Below, in pieces: positions 62,337 through 64,000 of a stretch of DNA of 64,000 nt. Numbering within the stretch: the first letter of the stretch is position 1; every line of letters begins with the position of its first letter. The notes under the pieces were generated by a model that saw only the letters and a list, made by a program, of their open reading frames with translations, was not told the DNA's origin and searched no databases. The stretch spans positions 11,179,746 through 11,243,745 of the forward strand of contig OY829648.1 in assembly GCA_963691815.1 (NCBI GenBank), read 5' to 3'. Source of the stretch: Echiichthys vipera. Its lineage: Eukaryota > Chordata > Actinopteri > Perciformes > Trachinidae. The translations under genes and the position numbers were made by a program.

Positions 62337-64000
62337 GCCCTCAGACAGTGAAGAGAGACAAGAGCACTGATGCACACATATCAGCAGAGAATCAAGTCAA
62401 CCAAAGAGGGATCAAATAGCTTAAATAGAAACGAACATTAATTCACATTAAGATGTAGGAAACAAACATACCTATTTAAACTGTATGATCAGTGTAGCTT
62501 CCTAGATTTAGGGTCAGCTATGTAAATTAAGCTTGCATTGCAAATTACCTCAGACTGCTTACAAGTGCAGCTGCAATTAAGATTTACTTTTTATGGTCCT
62601 GCATTAATACTGCAATAAAGCTTGCAATATATGTTAACAGGCTGCTCTGGTAGATTCGTTAGCAATGTAGAGGATTGGGGATGTTTTCTCTCCCAACAGG
62701 GCTGCTAATTCTCCTCATTTCCCATTTCACATGATGAATTCATTGCCGTTTACTCCCCATTCTTACCTGAATAACATGAAGACTGTACCTTCAAATTAAA
62801 AAATGTGATACTCCATTCACAGACCATCTGCCCTTTTTCTTTAGGCAAATATCCCATCATCAGCAAGAACTCCAAAAAGGAGGACATTGGATGACACAAG
62901 TCTAAAAGAGTAGTTGTCTGCCATATGAAATAAGTCATAGGGACTTGGTGTAAAGCCTTTTTTTTCTTAAAGCAATTATTTTGGGGGGATAATAGAGAAG
63001 CAAAGGCAGCTAAAGTGGGTACAGCTCTGCCTAGTGAAGGCAGCCAGTTTTACACTGACAGTGGATATAAATAGCAAAAAGACAACCTGCCACACTACAA
63101 GCAAAGCTGTTGCTGATATTGTGCATTTTATTAACAAAGGGAGACAAGGGAGTACCATTTCATTTAATTCAAAAAAGAACAAGGGGAAGAGCTGTCAGGG
63201 TTGCCATGGCAATGGTTGAATTCCTCATCTTTGAATCCCTCTCCTTTAACTTGAAGATAAGTTAGCTATCACTCGGCAACACATCATAGATTATTAAAGG
63301 GGGGGGGGGGTCTGAGGGGTTGGGGTCTGGAGCCAAACTTGCCTCTCTTCCACTGTAATGTGTTCCTCTAGATCCGCCTTGTTTCCCAACTCCCTCATAT
63401 AGACATGACTGCATTATTAAGACAAAGTGCACACGCAGCACCAGAGTACGAATACAAAGTCACCTTTGAAGCATGCAAAGGTGAGCGTTGAAGAGAATCT
63501 GACAAAGTGAGGGGCGTGAAAACAATTCTGCTTTGTTCTCTTATCTCAGAAAAGCAGACCGCATCCAAAATATAGCTAAACTGCGAATCTATTCTGACCC
63601 CAACCTTGCCTCTTCAGATGTCACTTACTCATACCTTCACAGCAAACCCCAAACATTGCTCTGCTTGTATACTGTACTGCCAGACAGTTCTGATTTGAAA
63701 GAAAACACAAAAATCAGTACTGAAAGCTCTGTCTGTGCAACGACAAACTTTTGTTTGTGTTACATTTACAGGGCATTTTGAGTGAGCCACGTTGATATAT
63801 ATATATGGCAGCAGTAACACATAATGGCATGGGTGCTTGTGGTGTGAATCTGCCAGCCTTTCACTGCATTGTAACAGACATTAATAGGAAGGGATATTTG
63901 GAGGGTCAGACTTGCACACTAAGGGATTGTGTGCACGCAGAGTTTTTATAGATTGCCAGCAACCTTTTGCAATTGTGGCCACATCTGTCCGCCTTGAGAA
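62337..64000. other. slc44a5 5' intron, continuing beyond the window
   Basis: No exon matching the missing N-terminus (a GDPRTYDPDFKGP-type stretch is expected) was found on the minus strand here. A run of 12 G at 63299-63310 is the only simple repeat of note. Confidence 0.4.

Overview
This window is genomic DNA from a ray-finned fish, most likely an acanthomorph (perch-like) teleost. The evidence is vertebrate genes broken into small GT-AG exons, long CA, TATC and GAA microsatellites, and interspersed repeats of kinds I recognise from acanthomorph genomes (small hAT elements, tRNA-type SINEs, a 5'-truncated LINE). There are no operons, phages, CRISPR arrays or other prokaryotic features. Gene identities come from comparing spliced translations with vertebrate proteins I know; no database search was run.

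Four protein-coding genes fill the window. From 1 to 13081 on the plus strand lie the last 17 exons of tnni3k, a cardiac ankyrin-repeat kinase of the TKL group; its 5' part is outside the window. From 28657 down to 14271 on the minus strand is a complete erich3 in 14 exons, predicted 1819 aa, with a conserved N-terminal half and a 1,130-codon acidic last exon. From 38023 to 43716 on the plus strand is a complete lhx8 (two LIM domains and a homeodomain, 338 aa). From 61320 down to 46889 on the minus strand is slc44a5, a choline-transporter-like protein lacking only its first roughly 35 residues, with two alternative last exons.

The genes are arranged tail-to-tail (tnni3k/erich3), head-to-head across about 9.4 kb (erich3/lhx8), and tail-to-tail (lhx8/slc44a5). 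Order and orientation match human 1p31.1 as I know it, but CRYZ and TYW3, which lie between ERICH3 and LHX8 in human, are absent here. The genes do not form one pathway; this is conserved synteny, not a functional cluster.

The most unusual observations are non-coding or isoform-level. About 200 bp of the lhx8 3'UTR, with its CA tract, is repeated upstream of erich3. A long UG microsatellite sits where the polypyrimidine tract of an erich3 acceptor should be. Slc44a5 shows paired alternative C-terminal exons, a possible 45-nt cassette exon and a possible internal TATA promoter. Lhx8 has a possible second 5' coding exon. Tnni3k carries an 83-bp perfect fold-back element in an intron. Three small hAT-like elements have recognisable target-site duplications. 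I found no evidence of a new multi-gene system.
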